Under the pieces are notes generated by a model that did not search any database, was not told where the DNA came from, and saw only the letters and a list, made by a program, of their open reading frames with translations. Position numbers and translations under genes: made by a program. Positions 9,601-20,525 of a stretch of DNA of 64,000 nucleotides are shown piece after piece. The stretch is from Helopsaltes ochotensis. Lineage: Eukaryota; Chordata; Aves; Passeriformes; Locustellidae. How positions within the stretch are numbered: the first letter of the stretch is position 1; each line of letters begins with the position of its first letter. The stretch lies in NCBI GenBank assembly GCA_013400155.1, contig VXBM01000016.1, forward strand, positions 1,190,457 through 1,254,456, given 5' to 3'.

Positions 9601-12370
9601 TGCCAGGCTGTCTGCATGGATCCCCCTGGATCCCCTTGCCAGGCTGTCTGCACGGCTCCTGCATGCTGGGTGCCACAGCCTAGAGTGGGGCCACGCTCGC
9701 CTGCTCTGTGCCCTGGCTTTGGCCATGGCACAAACCTATCTGCTGCTGCTGGGGTTTGTAAAACCTTGTCTCAAACCTCAAAAGCTAGGTATAACTTTGA
9801 CCAGGTCTTGTGAGCTCCTGCTCACTTCCTCTGGTTTCGCAACAGTGTAGCTGGATGGGTTTCTATGGAATTGCTCCTGATTTACATCAGTGAGGATGTC
9901 AGCTGGCCTCAGGAAGCCCTTGATATCACTGGAGCCTTGCCTGCTGATGCAAGAAGCAGTGTGTTATCTTGCTGAGTGCTCAAAAATCTGAGGTCAGATT
10001 TTTGGGTGGTATAAATCATTGTTGCTTCATGGACTTCACGGGAGCTCTGCTGATTTCCCTGTCTCCCTCTATACACCATCCCGACCTTTAAGTGAACAAC
10101 TCTTTCTGTGTGGGAAGCAGCAGATATTTTCTTTCAAGAAAGAGGCACTTACACAACATCGTGCTCTGGTTTTGCTTAACGTACCACCCAAGTTGTGAAA
10201 CAATCAGAGCATCTTTTATCTGTTTGGCCTTGGTGCAGATTCACTGTCCTCTTACACAATCTTCTCCCTGTGCCCCGCTCCTTCTCCTCACCCTTCTGCT
10301 AAGACCTGGTGCAGGCAGAGATACTGTGTGCTTTCATCTTCTGCTGACATCAGTGACGAGGGGGAGTACTCAGCATCCTGCTGGATCAGGCTTTTTTCTC
10401 CTTTGCATTGCGGTTAAATCCTCACAAACTTAAAGGAATGCCTCGCTCAGATCTGATTGGATGTTCTTGGCACTTGCCCACAGCTGTCGCCTGAGGAAGA
10501 AGAGAAGCGAAGGATCCGGAGAGAGAGGAACAAGCTGGCAGCTGCTAAGTGTCGTAACAGGCGTCGAGAGCTAACAGAGAAACTCCAGGCGGTACGTGCC
10601 CCGCATACATTTCTCCTTCCTTGTTGCCCACCCTTCCCACCAGCTCCAAGGGCATCGTTCTTCCCCCACCAGCACGTTCGAGGAAGCTGCTTTTAACACA
10701 CTCTGCCTTCCTCGTCCAAGGCTGCCCAAGGGTACTGCTCCTCCATTAACAGTAGCTGATGAGGGGGACTTCGGCCTGGAGCTTAGGACCCTAAAATTCT
10801 CTTTGCTGAATGCCCAAAATGTCCTAGGAGGTCTCTTCCCTTCTTGCCTCTCAGCTAGCACAAGTCTCCCTGATTCCGGTCACCTTTCGTAAGTAAAGAA
10901 AAGACATTGTGTGCCTCAAAGGCAGGCTTTAAGGACAAAAGCACTAAAGAGGTAGGATCATCTGAAAGCTGTAGAAAACAACGTAGATGTTATGTGTGCC
11001 TATCAAAGCTATACCCTTTAGGCTTACTCCTTCTTTGGAGGTGGAGTAGTAACTGACTTCCTTCAAAAAGGAAGCACCACAGAGATGTGTGCCCTGATGC
11101 TGTCCAAGTAACAATTAGTAAAGCTGGAGAAGGTAGAGCTGAGCATAAGAACCAAGGGGTGGGTGGGGCACTGGCTGAAGGGAAGACAAGGTTGAGTTGT
11201 GTGAAATAAGATGAAGGAAAGGCTCCGGTGCTCCTGGTCAAGAACCAGCCTGGTTTCCTCCAGTGATCTTGTTAGCAAGCACAGCAGCAGTGAAAGCACA
11301 CCTGTGAAGTGTGCTGCTGCCTTAGGAGGACCACTGGAAAGGTAAATGTATTAATCATAGGAGGGGTGATCCAGTGTCAGTCCTTTGGGCAAGAGTTAGA
11401 CAAGTATTCCTCATCTGGGATACGTACTACAGAAATAAAATGGAAACAGTTTAGAGACTACCTCTGTCAAAGTGAAAAGAATGTTACTGGGCTAACATAA
11501 AAAAACAATGGGAGGAGATCTGGGTGCTCTGTTAAGGTCTGTCTGTCAGGCAGAGAACAAGGGAGAAGACTGAAGTCACAGGCCAAGGCACAGTGGCAAA
11601 AACTAGCCATCAGAACATGAAGTCAAATTCCTGAGATTATTTATAACCCTTAGATTGGTGATGTTTGGGAATAGCCTACAAATAGACATGTGAAACACAA
11701 GATGCTTGACTGGCAATGACCTGGTGTCTGCTTGGCTCATGAAGAGTCTGGGGTGTATCTGCCTGTGCCAGGTGGGATCTGGATTTGGTGGCCCTGTTCC
11801 AGATGAGAAAGTATTTTGAGCCTTTACTATTTTATTTATTTATTCCCCTTTTGTCTGCAGGAAACCGAAGTACTGGAGGAGGAGAAGTCAGTGCTGCAAA
11901 AGGAGATCGCTGAGCTCCAGAAGGAGAAGGAGAAGCTGGAGTTTATGCTGGTGGCTCACAGCCCTGTGTGCAAAATCAGCCCCGAGGAACGTCGGAGCCC
12001 ACCATCCAGCAGCCTCCAGAGCATTCGGACTGGAGCAAGTGGAGCGGTGGTGGTGAAACAGGAGCCTGTGGAGGAAGAGATCCCATCTTCTTCTTTGGTC
12101 CTTGACAAAGCCCAGAGGTCTGTCATTAAGCCCATCAGCATTGCTGGAGGTTTTTATGGGGAGGAGGCACTCAACACTCCCATTGTGGTGACCTCAACAC
12201 CAGCCATCACTCCTGGCTCTTCCAACTTGGTGTTCACCTACCCTAACGTGTTGGATCAGGAGTCTCCTCTCTCCCCTTCTGAGTCCTGCTCCAAAGCTCA
12301 CCGGAGGAGCAGCAGCAGCGGGGACCAGTCCTCAGATTCCTTGAACTCTCCCACCTTGCTGGCGTTGTAA
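598..12370 (+). CDS. FOSL2: FOSL2 (Fra-2) coding gene, 4 coding exons, complete
   Basis: Four exons (598-696, 6639-6893, 10484-10591, 11861-12370) join in frame at GT-AG junctions, all between codons, to give 323 residues. FOSL2 is a nuclear bZIP protein that dimerises with Jun proteins and binds TGAGTCA sites to control proliferation, bone and skin differentiation and fibrosis genes. Visible domains: N-terminal region (1-118), basic DNA-binding region (about 126-146, with the redox-sensitive Cys141 in KCR), and a leucine zipper with leucines at 152, 159, 166, 173 and 180. There is a VKQE SUMO-type motif at 219-222, an FTYP ERK-docking (DEF) motif at 279-282, and a Ser/Pro-rich tail ending PTLLAL. 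The intron positions match those of the FOS family. The ATG has a good context (ACC before it) and begins the invariant MYQDYPG. No frameshift or missing residue was seen. Confidence 0.98.
697..6638 (+). other. FOSL2: FOSL2 intron 1
   Basis: 5942 bp, beginning GTAGGG and ending CTCCTAG. The first 1.1 kb continues the CpG island; the rest is unique-looking AT/GC-balanced DNA. A CTCF-like core on the minus strand lies at 2251-2263, and short homopolymer T runs occur near 2847 and 3266. No exon, RNA gene or clear transposon was recognised. Long open frames near 950-1840 come from GC-rich composition. Confidence 0.85.
6639..6893 (+). CDS. FOSL2: FOSL2 coding exon 2 (residues 34-118)
   Basis: 255 nt, phase 0 to 0. 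It starts [13 protein letters not shown] and ends GRRRRDEQ just before the bZIP region, both hallmarks of FOSL2. The middle (about residues 74-95, [11 protein letters not shown] and following) is richer in His/Pro than the mammalian protein, as expected for an avian orthologue. Acceptor CTCCTAG, donor CAG|GTAACT. Confidence 0.97.
6894..10483 (+). other. FOSL2: FOSL2 intron 2
   Basis: 3590 bp, GTAACT to CCCACAG. It contains a two-copy 36-bp-period duplication (9590-9652) and a tight 24-bp quasi-palindrome (9981-10004). Otherwise no gene, RNA or transposon was recognised. Confidence 0.85.
9590..9652. repeat. Two-copy direct repeat, 36-bp spacing
   Basis: A 27-bp segment that starts CTGGATCC and ends GGCTGTCTGCA at 9590-9616 recurs at 9626-9652 with only a few differences. 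This looks like a short local duplication (two-unit minisatellite) in FOSL2 intron 2. Confidence 0.7.
10484..10591 (+). CDS. FOSL2: FOSL2 coding exon 3 (residues 119-154), bZIP basic region
   Basis: 108 nt, phase 0 to 0. It encodes [17 protein letters not shown] followed by [13 protein letters not shown]: the whole DNA-contact basic region plus the first zipper leucine (L152). Asn134, Ala138 and Arg142 are the type of residues that read the AP-1 half-site. Acceptor CCCACAG, donor GCG|GTACGT. Exon size and limits equal those of other FOS family genes. Confidence 0.98.
10592..11860 (+). other. FOSL2: FOSL2 intron 3
   Basis: 1269 bp, GTACGT to GTCTGCAG. Nothing beyond ordinary intronic sequence was recognised. 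Confidence 0.85.
11861..12370 (+). CDS. FOSL2: FOSL2 coding exon 4 (residues 155-323), zipper and C-terminal domain
   Basis: 510 nt including the TAA stop at 12368-12370. It holds zipper leucines 159, 166, 173 and 180, the basic linker, the VKQEP SUMO-type motif (K220), the conserved [15 protein letters not shown] block, the FTYP ERK-docking motif (279-282), several Ser-Pro sites and the terminal PTLLAL, which resembles the end of c-Fos. In Fos proteins these tail serines are phosphorylated by ERK and RSK and stabilise the protein; the same is inferred here. Confidence 0.97.
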   Translation, partial: ETEVLEEEKSVLQKEIAELQKEKEKLEFMLVAHSPVCKISPEERRSPPSSSLQSIRTGASGAVVVKQEPVEEEIPSSSLVLDKAQRSVIKPISIAGGFYGEEALNTPIVVTSTPAITPGSSNLVFTYPNVLDQESPLSPSESCSKAHRRSSSSGDQSSDSLNSPTLLAL

Positions 12371-12801
12371 TCCCCCTGCGGCCCCCCATTTTGCCAGTGT
12401 GTTACATCCCCCACAGCACCATGGGGGGAGCCCCCTCCATGGGATTAGAGACAGGCACAGGATCGTTCAAGCACAAGGGCAGCAGGAACAAGGATGGGGA
12501 AGTGCTACAGCTCCAGGAAGGAGAGTGAGGACCAACGCGAGCTCCCTGGAGGCAGGAAACGGCAAGGGTGGGACTGACACGCCAGGGTTGTTTGGAGAGG
12601 GTGATGTCCCCTCTCTAGGGACTGCCTATGGAAACCTCTTTGTGGCCAGAGTGGACTTGGGGAGCACTGCTGGCCAGGACTGAAGGCGAGCTGCAGACAG
12701 TTGCTAGTCGTCCCCTTCCTTTGCGGATTGACCTGATGGGTTGTGCTCTGTGCTTAAATCATTCTGGTTAGTTGATCTTACAACTTCTCTCTTGCGTGCT
12801 C

Positions 12802-12815
12802 GCTCTCTCTCTCTT
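12802..12815. repeat. (CT)n microsatellite
   Basis: Short run of CT dinucleotides in the FOSL2 3'UTR. Confidence 0.7.
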
Positions 12816-14031
12816 TGCTTATCATTTCCAATGTTGTCCATCCCATTACATTTCATACGGTTGCTCTGAACTCTAAAGTCTTATTAGGATCTTTCCTCTT
12901 GGGAATAGCTGTGGGAAACACGTAGGGTTGCCCAGACAGGAGGACCAGGGGATAGGGGGACCAAGAGGAGCCCAAGAGCTCAGCAACAAGGGCAGAGCCT
13001 GTTATCTCTAGCCTAAGGCACAGAGACAGCAGAAGGCTCATGTGCAAGCCTTTCTTTTTAAAAATGTGGATATATTTATCACCTTGGGCTCCTCAAAAAA
13101 CCAAGTTAGCATCTCAGGGCCAAAGTAGCATCAGAAAAGCTGCTGGGCTGGCACTTAGCAGTCACTGGCAGGGTTTTACCCTGGTTCGCTGGATATCAAG
13201 TCTGCTGCTTGTTGTTTACTTTTCCTGGGCCGCCTGCTGTCTAGGGAGTATTACATCTTCTGCCCATCAGGGCTCCTGACTCAGAGGCTGATCTCTTTCC
13301 TGTTAGTAAATCTTCCCCTCCCCTTGGCCATATTTGCAGAACATGCTACAAAAAAAAAAAGGGTGGCACCACATGCCTATAAATCTAGGATGGAGACTGG
13401 CAGCAGCTGAGATGGTGAAATTAGCTGGCTGTACCCTTGCTGATTTTTTCATTGTTGGGAAACAAAGCAGCACGTATCCACCAGCACAGCACAGGCCACA
13501 GGGCCCCAGCTCCTGACCAGGCAGGAACGGCATGGATAAAGTGTTGACCTGTTTGAACTAAAACAGAGATTCTGACAAGCTCTGGCAAATGACAGATTGA
13601 CAGCTGAGGAAAATCGATTAGCATTATTTGCACCTTGGTCTTTGGCCTCTGGTTTTTCTTTGCATTACAATTGATCTTGTTTTGTTGTGGTTGACTGGCC
13701 TGCAGACAAAGAGTCAAACCAAAGCGCTCTTTCCCAAGTCTTGGGTCCTTCTCTATCCTGTGGGCTTGACTGCTACTACTAAGTGCTCACAGAGGACACA
13801 AGCTCTCCAGTGCTTATGTTCACCACTGAAAACAGTAATGTGTGTAATCTATTTCCACTCGGAGCCAAGCTCAATTCCTGTTGATGTCAAGGCACTGGCA
13901 AGCCATGACCTTGTACAGACTAGGATTGCCCAGCTTGCCAGCTAAACTGCTTAGGAGATAGCTCTTTGGTCCTGCCTATTGAAGCTGTGGTGGCAGCTAT
14001 TTATTTTGGTGCGAGATTGTTTTTTTCTTTT

Positions 14032-14070
14032 ATACACACACACATGCACATATATATATATATATATAAT
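14032..14070. repeat. Compound (CA)n(TA)n microsatellite
   Basis: A short run of CA repeats is followed by ATGCACA and then about nine TA units. It lies in the FOSL2 3'UTR and is probably length-polymorphic. Confidence 0.85.
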
Positions 14071-16049
14071 TTTTTCTTTTAATCAACCAAAACCGGGGCA
14101 TTTCCTGTTCAGGCTGGACCTGGAGAAATGCAACATACAATTATAGGGCTAGTCGTATGAGATGCAAAACTGCTGCAATCCCCACCAACTCCACTGGGAA
14201 TTAATAGGGTTCAATCTTGTGGAACTGGAACTTTACTCAGCAGGGCTGGCTTCCTTTAAACTCTGGCCACTGCCCATTCCTTGAATTATTTCAAAGGGGC
14301 ACTATTCTGGCTCTAAAAGTGGACTTTGGCTTTTTTATTATAACTATTATTTTTAACCCAGGTATTTACCAAACCTGCCAGAAATATGTGAGAGATCCTT
14401 TTGCTTCATGAAGCTGATTGGATTCAGGCTTTTTCTATATTGCTTAAAAACTTCCATTTTGATACTGGTGCTAGAGGTTTTAAATGACGCTCACACAGTA
14501 AGTAAAATTAGTAAAGAAGTTGTATTGTCCTTACATGTCCATCAAAACTTCCTTTCTAATAAAGTAGATCTTAAATTTCCCATAGTTAGCACAGAGGATC
14601 CACTTTTCTTAGGGTTTTACATAAATGATACCACTTTAGATGAATCTGCAGCTTCTCTGTTTCCATTTTACCAAGTGCTTGTTTGGGCCACTCTGGACTG
14701 AGCATCTAAAACTGTTAAGAAAACATCTCTGCATGTCATTTCCACACATTTTTGAGGAGAACACAACACTGACACGTGGTGAGTGAATCCTAAGATGATG
14801 CAGCTACTTTTGAGGCTAGCTGACCAGGATTGCTGTCTCCTGTGAGATCAGGAACGTCCACCCCTTGTAGGGGTTTCAGGAAGTCAGGTGTCTCCTCAGA
14901 TGTAACTGGTGGAACAACAAAAGCCTACCTTAGCTTCTGGTCATTGAATCATTGCCAAAAGGAGCTGCAGCTGGTTGTTGTCCACTGCCTCCTGCCTGGT
15001 CACTGACCTGCTCAGAGACAGGACAAGATGCTCCCCTTTTATCACTTGTGATACTGACAGTTTCACGGAGCCATGTGCAACTGCTCAAAAAAGAGGATTA
15101 TTTTCTGCTGTTCAGAAAAAAACCCAGATACCTTGTGCCCTGTCCGTTTTCTCCCTCAAGTCTCTCAAAGAATGTCTGTGTTGGGATCGCTGGTCTCCAA
15201 CCTTTTGTATTTTGTGGTTCAGCCATACTTTTGTTTAGTTTCTGGCAGGCAGGTACAACTTCACTCCCATTTTGGTCTGGCCCTACATTCTTTTCATGTT
15301 TTCTGGTGTGCTCTTTGGGAACTGATTGTCCTTCCCATGGCCGAAATATTATTTTCCATGAGTACCTTCCCTGCTGATTCCTAAACATAGTGTCTCCCTG
15401 TTCTGCATGTAGTGGGGATGTGGGAGCTGTTGTAACTAGTGCTGACAGAGTTGTTGAAGTCAATAGGAAAAGGCCCAGGGAATTTCAGCTGGTATTGGGT
15501 CAGCCCCCTGGTGACTGGCCTAGCAAAGCCTCTCCTAACATCCTAAATTAATCAATGCCAAACTGGGAGGAGTAGTAGCAGCTGCATTGAAGGAAACATT
15601 CAGCTTCTAGGTGATGTTTGCCATTCCAGTTTTGCCCTCATCCCTCCCTGCCCAATTGTGGCATTGCCCTCATAGATTCCTTTCTTATAGATGTGGAGAC
15701 TGGGTAAGTCTCAATCCACTTGTGGTGTGATGGGATTTGGGACCAACATGCTGGGGACAGTAGCTCTCTGTTGTGTTTTTATAATTATTTAAATGATCTA
15801 TTTAGTTCATCTGAACCTTTAATTTTGCTGCTTACTGTATGTAGGATCCACCTGGCCTTCATCCTAAATGAAAAGAAAAAAACAAAATGAAAACAAACCT
15901 AAGACACCTCCCATCTCCTTGGTCTCTTATTATTTATTGGCAGGCAGCCGTCTTGTGCCTGCTTCAGCAGATCTGCCCGCCATTAATTTAACATCCTCCC
16001 AAATCACATTCCTGGTGTTTGGTTGTTGCCTTTTTTTTTTTTTTTTTTT

Positions 16050-16127
16050 NNNNNNNNNNNNNNNNNNNNNNNNNNNNNNNNNNNNNNNNNNNNNNNNNNN
16101 NNNNNNNNNNNNNNNNNNNNNNNNNNN
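16050..16127. other. Assembly gap (78 N)
   Basis: A run of N directly follows a poly-T run (16031-16049) in the FOSL2 3'UTR. The true length is unknown. Confidence 0.99.
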
Positions 16128-16178
16128 TCATTAGGAAGGCCAAGTCAAACATTTTAAGAGGTGGGGGGAACAATATAC

Positions 16179-16200
16179 ATTTATTTCTTATTTATTTATC
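16179..16200 (+). promoter_or_regulatory. FOSL2: AU-rich element cluster in the FOSL2 3'UTR
   Basis: Overlapping ATTTA pentamers (ATTTATTTCTTATTTATTT) form a class II-like AU-rich element. Such elements recruit TTP/ELAVL proteins and make FOS-family mRNAs short-lived. It works only if the mature mRNA reaches this far, which the later AATAAA signals suggest. Confidence 0.5.
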
Positions 16201-17216
16201 ATGTTTACATCTTTTTTTTTCTGTTCAAGACTCGGATATAATAAAGAAAGCATTAAAAATACTACAATCTTCTTTTTTTTTTTCTTTTAGGCTAATAATT
16301 TTCTTGATTCCTTAAATAAAAGAATCTGAGTTTTGTTGTTGTCTGTAAAAAATGTAAAAAGAGATATGTTTTTAAAGATGCATTATCATTCCTCTGTGAA
16401 CAGTAGGTGGAGTTCAGGACAAATCTCAGAATACAATATAATAATAAAATCCCATCCTGTTTTACTTAATTGTTCCCCTCCTATCCTGTATGATTAAAGG
16501 GTTATTCCACTTTCTTGTTTGTGGTTACTTGATGTTAAAACCATATTAAGATGTGTAGGAAATAGGTATCCAATTGTTTTTGCTCAGTGAGAGGATAAAC
16601 TGTTGTATATATCTTGATATACTGTGTAGTTCAAAGTAACATCAGTAAGGGATAGTGCATCTTTATTAGAGCGATAAGTTACTAGTGTCAGTAAAGTCTG
16701 CTTTAAGATCCTCGGATACAGAAAGGGCCTGGTTCTTATTCCACTCACATGGGACAAATTGAAAGCATCAATAGCATTTCGCTGCTGTGAAGCGGGTGTC
16801 AGTAGTGAAATGAAGTCTTGGTGACTAATAGGTGACCATGAGAATTGTTGAAGGTTTGGGGGCACCATTATCTTTTTTTTTTTTTTTTTTCTCAGAAGTT
16901 TTAGATCTTGGTTTTTCTTTTTTACTGTCTGCAGTGAAATAGTTTCTGCCACAGAGGTTCTTAAAGATGACTGCTGAAATGGGACCTTTCATTGCTCGTA
17001 GTGATCTTGATGTCATTTTTGGGTCCTGGGGAATTTCAGCTCTGAGGCATTCTCTCTGGTGTTGTCTCTTTTCTGTTCTTGTTATTTTACTGAATTACAG
17101 GCCTACAGTATTTGCACTAAAACAAAAAGCTTGTTAGAGAAAGCTTGCTGCTACAAAAGAAATAACATATTAAAATGGTTTTGCTTTTACAATTTTAACT
17201 GAGTAGCATTTTGTAG

Positions 17217-17222
17217 AATAAA
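17217..17222 (+). terminator. FOSL2: Candidate FOSL2 poly(A) signal, proximal
   Basis: AATAAA is followed about 30 nt later by a T-rich stretch (from 17251). It is one of two plausible mRNA ends. Confidence 0.35.
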
Positions 17223-17684
17223 ATCAATCCAGACTGAAAAGAAAAAATGACTTTTTTTTTTTTTCCTCTGCACCTTCTCCCCCCATACTCCTTTCTTTTC
17301 ATCTGATTCCTCGGTGGTATGATGTTCCCCCCTTCTCTTTTGGTGCTCAGTTGTACTGATTGGCTGTATTGTTGACTATGCTGCTGAGAGTTATGACACT
17401 TGTAAATCTCGTTTTAATAACATTGTGGACACTTTTGTATAGTAAGAACTAACTGGAGTTCTCTCTGTTAATTGAAGTAATTAAAAAGCTCCCTTTGCCA
17501 TGAACAATTAAAAGCTCGCATGTTCCTTCGCTATGAACAAATGGGTTCAGCATTGCCAGGTGCCTGGTTGCAGCACATTTCAAGGCTTCTTTCATAAAAG
17601 CAGCTGCAATCCTGACAGCTGTTACCTGCAACAATGGTAGATGGGGCAGAGGCTAGTAGAGCAGCCCACCTGGGCTAAAAGGCA

Positions 17685-17690
17685 AATAAA
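17685..17690 (+). terminator. FOSL2: Candidate FOSL2 poly(A) signal, distal
   Basis: AATAAA followed by GCACTAATCC, with a GT-rich stretch near 17740-17775. It is the last canonical hexamer before intergenic sequence. Confidence 0.4.
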
Positions 17691-17715
17691 GCACTAATCC
17701 TTTCAACTTGGCTTC

Positions 17716-18090
17716 AAAAAGGAAAGCGAGAGAGGTAGAAAATGTGTGCTGACTATTTTTGTTTTAAATCTCCTCAACCAGGAGTCAAAGCTTCTGCTCT
17801 GAAAACTTGGGGTGGAGAGCATGATTGCTTCACTGGCAGCAAGGAGGAATTCCCTTGCTTGCCTGGGGAAAACTCCAGCCTCTGGAGTGGAAGGAACTCA
17901 AATACATCAGGTTAGGAGTGGAGGCTGTCATATTCAAGTTCAAAATGAAACATTGGTGGGGAGGAGATGGGTGAATCATGGCCTGCCAAGCTGGCACTAG
18001 ACCAAGCTGCTCCTTACTCATGGACTTCCTTAGGAGTAATGTCTGCTCTGGTTTCCTGTTGGTCCCTGTCCCTTGGGGTTTTTTACCCTC

Positions 18091-18121
<31 letters not shown>

Positions 18122-20169
18122 GTGTTCTCACAGTTCTATGGGGAAGGAGATGAGAGATGTTGGATTAAGTTATAAGGTATGGAAGTATGGAAACTATTTG
18201 TGAAGTTATAGGGAATGCTGGAGGTATCAGTCACCAGAAGAGGGAATACATGCACACGCCTGTGTGAAATGAGCTCAGCTCTCAGGAATCCATACTGTAG
18301 GAAAGTTGACATGAAATCAGCGTAGGAGGGTTTGAGCTTTAGAGCAGGACCCTGCTTTAGGGTTCTCTGCAGGGTCAAGGATGACAGAGGGGTAAGGGAG
18401 AGCCTATGGGAAACTTTTTCCAAACGCACTTGTCCTGGTACGGCTAAAGGAAAAAGCAGATACTCTGGGGGACATGGCAACCGAGAGCAAATCTGCCAAA
18501 GGAGCATCATCACTTAATACAGATCTCCATCGGGCCTCAGGCATGGGGGAGTCCCCATTTGATCTCCTACTGTATACAAGCCTTCTCCAAGAGGAGTGCT
18601 TCCAGGATTTCCTGCCTCTCAAAGGGCTTTCCCATTATGCTCTGCACAGAGGCATCCAGCCTCGATTTTGTCAAACCAGCTCCTTTGGCAGCATATACTT
18701 CCTCCGCCCCCTCCCAAAAAAAAGGCTAACAGGAGGATACGTTCTTGTTCCCTAAGCTCCTGTTTGCTGACAGCACCCTTCAGAGAGGTTTAGTGTTTCT
18801 GGACCGCAAATGCTGTTTGCAAGGGCCAGCCTCCCGCCTGATCTTCTCCCAGCAGTGGCTGGCTCTGACTGCCTTTGATCGTCATCAGCTGTGGACCCCA
18901 GAAGATCCTCAGCAGTTACTGTAACTTGGTTTTGAAGGATAAAACTGCACAGCAGAGCAAACTCTTATCCACCAGTCTTCTAGCTGTGGGAGGCCAAATT
19001 CTACCACATTGACATGGAAATCATGTTTTTCCCAACATCCTCATCTTGGTTTAGATCACTTTACATAGGGAATTTCCCCTCCTTCTGAAACAGGCTCATC
19101 CTCCCTCTACCCTGCAATGCCCTAACTCTGTGATGAGAGGGAGTGATCTGTATCTTACCACAGGGTAGGCAGACTTGTACTGGAAGAGAGATCGCTCATT
19201 CTTTTTGCAGGAAAGGTTGTGAGGGACATCTGCATCAAAAACTCTTCCATCAGGATCAGTATACATCCCAATGATGTCTTTAGTGCATACAAGAATGAAA
19301 AGAGGCTCCCCGTTCTCTTTTGCCTCTCCCCTTCCCAGAATGTGAGACTCATCTTCGGAGTTCTTCTTGTGGTCAATATTCCTTATTGACTGAAGCACTG
19401 GCTCCTCTCTCCAAGCAGCATGTGTGGGTAGCTTGGTCTGTTCCCCACCTGGAACAGAGCTTTCATGGCAAGAGAAAGCCTAGAGGAGTTGCCTGAATAT
19501 ATCATGCCAGAGGATCTCAAATCTCAAGTTGTCAGATGAAGGCTTTTGGTGCTGGTTTTTTTTTTCTTTTTTCACTTCTAAAATTTTATCTAGAACCTGC
19601 GGGTACAGCTACAGGAACTCTGCAGAAATTCTGCAGCCAATGGAAAGAATAAGCATGTGTTAAATCTGAAGAAAGCCTAATGGCAAGCAGAGCTGGAGTG
19701 GGAGTGTGGGGGAAAGGAGGGCATCCAGAATACTTGTTTGAAGCGATGTTTCCACTGCCATGTGGGAAGGATGTGACAGAGAAAAACGGTGACATGTTTA
19801 TTGCATCAGATACCCCAAAGTGGAAAAAATGATGCATTAAAAAAACCAAAAAGACTACACTACATGGTGGTATTCTGCTGAAGTCTCTATGTCCTGAAAT
19901 TTCATATCATCATAAGTGTTTTCTGCTCAGTCTCACATGGCACTAGGGAGGCCCCGTTCAGCAGTGCCTGGACAGTGTCAGGACGATGAACAGTGCAGAT
20001 GGATTATCAGATGGGTGGCAGTTGCTGGCACCCTCTCATAGCGCTGAGGTTTAAATGAAGGTTTTCGTGTGTGTTCCAGCATAGTGAGATCCAGTTAAAA
20101 CTCAGGAAGATATTCCCTGATGAAGACAGGACAGGGCTGGGAGGAGAGGCCAAGACAGCTGGGAATATT
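17716..20169. other. Intergenic region, proximal part
   Basis: Nothing firmly identifiable. A 25-nt poly-T run lies at 18091-18115. Protein-like open stretches occur on the minus strand between about 18.5 and 19.5 kb; the best one is listed separately and is not significant by length alone. Confidence 0.6.
19159..19482 (-). other. Possible cryptic minus-strand exon (unproven)
   Basis: On the minus strand a stop-free frame of 108 codons runs between an acceptor-like CTCCTCTAG (just above 19482) and a donor-like GTG|GTAAGA (just below 19159). The translation is charged and non-repetitive, with stretches such as KDIIGMYTDPDGRVFDADV and CKKNERSLFQYKSAYPV. I recognise no family. An open frame of this length is expected by chance many times in 64 kb, so the splice-like borders and composition are the only support. 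It may equally be non-coding. Confidence 0.2.
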
Positions 20170-20525
20170 TGGCTATGAGACAAGACAGCTAAGGGAGGAT
20201 CTTACCAAAGTGTGTCAATACCTGATGGGGGTAGGGAGCAAAGGAGATGCAATCATATTCTTCCCAGTAGTACCAAGGGACAGGATGAGAGGCAATGGTC
20301 ACAGTTTGTAACAGAGGACATGAAAGTAACTTTTTCCCTGTGAAGGTGATCAAACATTGGCATAGGTTGACCAAGGAAGTTTGTGGAGTCTCCATCCTTG
20401 GAGACATTTAAAACTAGACAGGACATGGCTCTCAGCAATCTGCTCCGACTGACCCTGCTTGAGAAAAAGGGCGGACTGGACACTCTCCTGTGATGCCTTC
20501 CAGCCTCAACCATTCTGTGTTTCTG
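20170..20525 (+). mobile_element. CR1 LINE fragment, 3' end, sense orientation
   Basis: The sequence follows the familiar 3' portion of chicken-repeat-1: a GGGACAGGATGAGAGGCAATGG-like block near 20276, an AAACATTGGCATAGGTTG block near 20352, a GTGGAGTCTCCATCC block near 20383, then GGCGGACTGGACACTCTCC and a tail that ends CAACCATTCTGTG. It is diverged and 5'-truncated, as most avian CR1 copies are. No coding capacity remains. Confidence 0.85.

Larger units (their letters stand above)
12371..17715 (+). other. FOSL2: FOSL2 3' untranslated region (end uncertain)
   Basis: No downstream exon is needed after the stop, and mammalian FOSL2 also has a multi-kilobase 3'UTR in its last exon. Candidate poly(A) signals AATAAA occur at 16315-16320, 16443-16448, 17217-17222 and 17685-17690. 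The last two are followed by T-rich or GT-rich sequence and are the most likely ends. ATTTA-type elements (for example near 14000 and at 16179-16200), a CA/TA microsatellite and one assembly gap lie inside. The exact end is inferred. Confidence 0.5.

Noticed and set aside
18474..18755. 93-codon plus-strand open frame starting MATESKSAKG
   Set aside because: It has no splice or promoter support and no recognised family. It may be only the in-register complement of the minus-strand stretch mentioned under the cryptic exon.
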